Shown piece after piece: positions 59,840-64,000 of a stretch of 64,000 nt of DNA. Made by a program: the position numbers and the translations under genes. Source of the stretch: Sabellastarte sp. h YS-2021 (Eukaryota > Annelida > Polychaeta > Sabellida > Sabellidae); the NCBI GenBank assembly GCA_964017235.1, contig OZ024935.1, positions 92,999,207-93,063,206 of the forward strand, written 5' to 3'. Numbering within the stretch: the stretch's first letter is position 1; every line of letters begins with the position of its first letter. The notes under the pieces are model-generated. The model did not search any database, was not told where the DNA came from, and saw only the letters and a list, made by a program, of their open reading frames with translations.

Positions 59840-60134
59840 ATAGTCTACTTTTACCAATATGAGTAACTTCAATGAATTCCAACATGTCACCATATGCTTT
59901 TGTAGGTAAAGGTATTCTTGTTTCTTTTTTCTCCTTAAATTCACCTTTGAACATTACTGTAAACACTGGTGATATCATACTTAAGCAATATTTATTTGCC
60001 TTGAGCAGTTTTCGTTCAACTTCAAATTCCACATCAACATTTTCTAGGACTTCTTTGGACTGACCATTCTTTTCTGGTTCGCTTTCTTGCCAAGCAGATA
60101 AAGTGCCAATTCCATCTTCATCTTGGTTTGACAT
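59840..60134 (-). pseudogene. BTB/POZ gene, 5' half only
   Basis: The ATG at 60134 follows a TTTCTTTCAG acceptor exactly as in the 42-43 kb gene. The product begins MSNQDEDGIGTLS and keeps the first half of the BTB domain (VDVEFEVERKLLKANK, LSMISPVFTVMFKGEF, IPLPTKAYGDMLEFIEVTH). Homology to the paralogue stops at about 59862, after HIGK, and the frame then runs into unrelated sequence. The second half of the BTB fold, the helices and the coiled coil are absent, so it is best read as a truncated duplicate. A splice at the GGTAAAAGT after HIG is a formal alternative, but no downstream exon was found. Confidence 0.75.
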
Positions 60135-60619
60135 TCTGAAAGAAAAATTACGAGTGAGACAATTTGCATTGTTGTGCTTGAACCAAGGAAATGTTGTACT
60201 AATTATGACTAGAGGATCGCTCGCAAAAAAAAAAGATAATGTTTTTGCATAGCAAAAACAAAGCATCCCGAAAAGGATATAAAGGTGAGTGCTAAAGTAT
60301 TAAGAAAATGCTTCGTTTCTAGCCTTATACTGTTGTGGCAACCAAAGTCAGCGCAGTCTGCTCTATCTAGCACGGTTTTCAAGATATAAGCATTTTTGTG
60401 TTTTGCAAAAAATTAAAAAATTAAAAATGTCCGCTATATTTGGCGAGACAAAAATATTTTGAAAATTGGCATGGCTACTCTGCAGAGATACCCAGCAGGT
60501 CCAAAATTTTGTTGAGTTCGCTCCATATAGCACAGTTTTAGAGATGTAAGCATTTTTGTGTTTTGCAAAAACTTTGAAAATTCAAAATGGCCACCATTTT
60601 TGGGGAGACAAAAATTTTT

Positions 60620-62187
60620 GTCAAGACCACTGCCGCGGTGTGTATCTCCCGCCGAGCATTAAAGCAGAAGAAATAGCTTTTCCGAGACATTCACAATTTT
60701 TCATTTTCGTGTGTGAAAGCTCTTCCAAAAGTAGATGAATGAGTTATTTGAGAAAAATTGGCTATCTGCAATACTTTCAGAGATAATTAGCATTTACTCA
60801 TTTTAAATAGGTGAGTAATTAGCTATGAGTCTGAAACTTCACCAAGTGAAAGCTCTCCCAAAAGTAGGTGAATGAGTTATTTGAGAAAAACTGGCTATCT
60901 GCAATACTTTTAGAGATAATTCACATTTACTCATTTTGAGTAGGTGAATAATTATCTATGGGTCTGAAACTTCACCAAGTGAAAGCTCTCCCAAAGGTAG
61001 GTGAATGAGTTATTTGAGAAAAATTGGCTATCTGCAACACTTTTAGAGATAATTCGCATTAACTCATTTTGAGTAGGTGAGTAATTAGCTATGGGTCTGA
61101 AACTTCACCATGTGAAAGCTCTCCCACAAGTAGATGAATGAGTATTTGATAAAAATTGGGTATCCGCAATACTTTTACAGATAATTAACATTTACTCATT
61201 TTGAGTAGGTGAATAAATAGCTATGGGTCTGAAACTTCACAGAGTGAAAGCTCTCCCAAAAGTAAGTGAATGAGTTATTTGAGAAAAATTGGCTATCTGC
61301 AATACTTTTAGAGATAATTCACATTTACTCATTCTGAGTAAGTGAATAATTAGCTATGGGTCTGAAACTTCACCAAGTGAAAGCTCTCCCAAAAGTAGGT
61401 GAATGAGTTATTTGAGAAAAATTGGCTATCTGCAATACTTTTAGAGATAATTCGCATTTACTCATTTTGAGTAGGTGAGTAATTAGATATGGGTTTGAAA
61501 CTTCACAGAGTGAAAGCTCTTCCAAAAGTAGGTGAATGAGTTATTTGAGAAAAATTGGCTATCTGCAATACTTTTAGAGATAATTCGCATTTACTCATTT
61601 TGAGTAGGTGAGTAATTAGCTATGGGTCTGAAACTTCACCAAGTGAAAGCTCTCCCAAAAGTAGGTGAATGATTTATTTGAGAAAAATTGGCTATCTGCA
61701 ATACTTTTAGAGATAATTTGCATTTACTCATTTTGAGTAGGTGAGTAATTAGCTATGGGTCTGAAACTTCACCATGTGAAAGCTCTCCCACAAGTAGATG
61801 AATGAGTTATTTGATAAAAACTGGGTATCCGCAATACTTTTACAGATAATTAGCATTTACTCATTTTGAGTAGGTAAATAATTAGCTATGGGTCTGAAAC
61901 TTCACCAAGCGAAAGCTCTCCCAAAAGTAGGTGAATGAGTTATTTGAGAAAAATTGGCTATCTGCAATACTTTTAGAGATAATTCGCATTTACTCATTTT
62001 GAGTAGGTGAGTAATTAGCTATGGGTCTGAAACTTCACCATGTGAAAGCTCTTCCAAAAGTAGGTGAATGAGTTATTTGAGAAAAATTGGCTATCTGCAA
62101 TACTTTTACAGGTAATTCACATTTACTCATTTTGAGTAGGTGAGCAATTAGCTATGGGTCTGAAACTTCACCAAGTGAAAGCTCTTT
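60620..62187 (+). mobile_element. inserted Helentron-like head with a 134 bp array (type D), 11 units
   Basis: It starts AAGACCACTGCCGCGG, TATCTCCCGCCGAGCATTA, the same head as the 6.2 kb element, but continues into about eleven 134 bp units (GGGTCTGAAACTTCACCAAG, TGAATGAGTTATTTGAGAAA, GCTATCTGCAATACTTTTAG, AGATAATTCGCATTTACTCA). These are the reverse complement of the 25.5-27.5 kb array. It ends abruptly in mid-unit at about 62187, with no hairpin, where the 168 bp array resumes. Confidence 0.75.
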
Positions 62188-62189
62188 GG

Positions 62190-63130
62190 GATAGCCGCTC
62201 TGCAGAGATACCCTGAAGATCAACAATTTCGTCGAAATTGCTCTATGTAGCACGGTTTTCGAAATATTAGCATTTTTGTGTTTTGCAATTTTTGTGAAAA
62301 ATTTGAAAATTCAAAATGGCCGCCATTTTTGGCAAGATAAAATTTTTTTGAAAATTGGCATGGCTACTCTGCAGAGACACCTGCGTGTTAAAAATTTCGT
62401 CAAAATCGCTCTATCTAGCACGGTTTTCGAGATATAAGCATTTTTATGTTTTGCAATTTGGCGAAAAATTCGAAAATTCAAAATAGCCGCCATTTTTTGC
62501 GAGAATTTTTTTTTTTGAAAATTGGCAAGGCTACTCTGCAGAGATATCCTGTGGGTAAAAAATTTCATTGAAATCGCTCTATCTAGTACGGTTTTCGAGA
62601 TATAAGCATTTTTATGTTTTGCAATTTTGCGAAAATTCGAAAATTCAAAATGGCGGCCATTTTTGGCGAGACAAAAATTTTTTCAAAATTGGGATAACTA
62701 CTCTTCAGAGATACCCTTTGGGTCAAAAATTTCGTCGAAATCGCTCTATCTAGCACGGTTTTCGAGATATAAGCATTTTTGTGTTTTGCAATTTTTGCGA
62801 AAATTTTGAAAATTCAAAATGGCCGCCATTTTTGGCGAGACAAAAATTTTTTGAAAATTGTAAAAACTACTCCACAGAGATATCCTGAGGGTCAAAAATT
62901 TCGTCGAAATTGCTCTATCTAGCACGGTTTTTGAGATATAAGCATTTTTGTGTTTTGCAATTTTTGCGAAAATTTCGAAAATTCAAAATGGCCGCCTTTT
63001 TTGGCGAGATAAAATTTTTTTGAAAATGGGGAAAACTACTCCGCAGAGATACCCTGTGAGTCAAAAATTTCGTCGAAATCGCTCTATCTAGCACGGTTTT
63101 CGAGATATAAGCATTTTTGTGTTTTCCTTA
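62190..63130 (+). repeat. 168 bp tandem array, about 6 units (type B)
   Basis: GCTCTATCTAGCACGGTTTT, CGAGATATAAGCATTTTTGT, TTCAAAATGGCCGCCATTTT, TACTCTGCAGAGATACCCTG and GGGTCAAAAATTTCGTCGAA recur with a 168 bp period from 62234. Same unit as at 60340-60620 and a close relative of 10975-11570. Confidence 0.9.
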
Positions 63131-63520
63131 TTTGGAAAATTCGTAATGATTAATTAATCATTAATTACTCAGCCATTTCTTGACCAATCAATGCCAAAAT
63201 CTAATGATTTCCAGATTTTAATAGAATGAATGTATTTGCCAAGTTTCAGGTGAATTGATAAAATTCCTTTCAAGTTATCATCCGGACAAGCTTCCCCATC
63301 GAAAAAAGACATTTTTGGTCATGTGACCTCTCTGATTGGTTGAAATGTCACTGCAGCATATTAAAAAAAATTCCCCAAGGCTACTGCCTAAACCTGCCAA
63401 ATTTGAAAAGAATCCGCCTAACGGTTACAGAGTTATAAGGAAAACAAAATGCGGAGCCGGCGGAGCCTGAAGGTCTCCCATACACAAACAAGCGTCCCTT
63501 GCGGGACGCTTAAATACTAG

Positions 63521-64000
63521 CACTACAATAATATAATCACAAGTGTTTTGATTTTGAATGCATCATAACTAATCTAAAATGCACAATATTGTACAATAAA
63601 CAAAATATGAGATGATCTTTCATTCTATATTTATACACATTATTTTTGATTTGATGAATATGTTTTTCTCTACTACTTACCTCTAGAAATAAAATGTCTT
63701 TGCAATGAAATATACAAAATTTCCTTCAGCTTTTGAAAGGCCTCTGAATGCACATGCGCCAAATGAAAAATATGCCATGATGTCATGTTGTCTGGAGAGG
63801 AAGGAAGTAGGTCACGCCATTTAGAAAATGCATCACATGACTGGTTATGTGCATGCACAATATATCTTCATCTGGCAACTGCAGGGACCGGTTGTTGCCG
63901 ACTTGTATAGCTAACTGTTCATGAAATTTTCTGATAGCGTATAATGTTTGCCATTCATTTTTTTCTAAAATATAAAGGCTAAATTTCAAATTTGTTCTCA
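63521..64000 (-). other. candidate coding exon, uncertain
   Basis: On the minus strand a frame with plausible composition (SKWRDLLPSSPDNMTSWHIF, HLAHVHSEAFQKLKEILYI) runs to a strong donor, AGAG|GTAAGTAG, near 63682. A second frame just upstream (63989-63783: LYILEKNEWQTLYAIRKFHE) also looks protein-like. Neither resembles a family I can name. The upstream part may be cut by the window end. It could be a host exon or transposon remnant. Confidence 0.3.

Larger units (their letters stand above)
60300..63520 (+). mobile_element. rolling-circle-type element with a 168 bp array, interrupted
   Basis: A 168 bp array (about two units at 60340-60620, six units at 62190-63130) is followed by a unique region and a terminal hairpin at 63490-63512 (AAGCGTCCC / GGGACGCTT). 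The hairpin is followed by AAATACTAG, a CTAG-type end like classical Helitrons. The 5' end was not located. The 60620-62187 segment is a separate insertion. Confidence 0.6.

Overview
This is animal nuclear DNA, AT-rich, with spliced genes, tRNA-derived SINEs, LINE and DIRS-type relics, DNA transposons and very many tandem arrays. It is most likely from a marine invertebrate. Non-autonomous rolling-circle elements with about 150-170 bp core repeats are known from bivalve molluscs (the 'pearl'/Helentron group), so a bivalve is my best guess. That is inference; no gene here fixes the species. There is nothing bacterial: no operons and no CRISPR array.

Genes. Only two host gene families are convincing. 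(1) The 3' end of an ankyrin-repeat/SOCS-box (ASB) gene lies on + at 3.27-5.42 kb: two exons with good splice sites, ending in a textbook SOCS box. (2) A dispersed cluster of five BTB/POZ genes or gene pieces lies at 13.9 (-), 36.4 (+), 42.2-43.2 (-), 50.7 (+) and 59.9-60.1 kb (-). The 36.4 and 50.7 kb members are close paralogues and share upstream intron sequence. The 42 and 60 kb members are a second pair, one with a one-base frameshift and the other lacking its 3' half. The 13.9 kb member is intact. ASB and BTB proteins both typically serve as substrate receptors of cullin ubiquitin ligases (CUL5 and CUL3), but the genes look like neighbours rather than a pathway.

Repeats fill most of the rest. 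At 6.2-12.9, 23.3-27.7 and 60.3-63.5 kb are Helitron2/Helentron-like non-autonomous elements. Each starts with a short string that recurs as the left arm of a terminal hairpin at the other end, followed by AATA. Their interiors are arrays of 134, about 148, 150, 168 and 321 bp units. Several array types share motifs in the same order and seem to derive from one ancestral module. At 15.94-18.55 kb three transposons are nested inside each other. At 19.4-28 kb lies an old, broken DIRS-type retrotransposon, apparently split by a 4.4 kb Helentron-like insertion. At 30-34 kb a degenerate array of about 150 bp units is interrupted by about 1.9 kb of unidentified DNA. From 37 to 60 kb, BTB genes alternate with MITE-like elements, SINEs, a 5'-truncated LINE and recent local duplications.

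SINEs. Ten copies or fragments belong to two subfamilies that share a central domain. Four of them have clean target-site duplications of 13-15 bp.

Limits. Homology calls are by eye. Element borders are good to a few bases where a duplication or hairpin is quoted, otherwise to tens of bases. Repeat-unit counts are manual.
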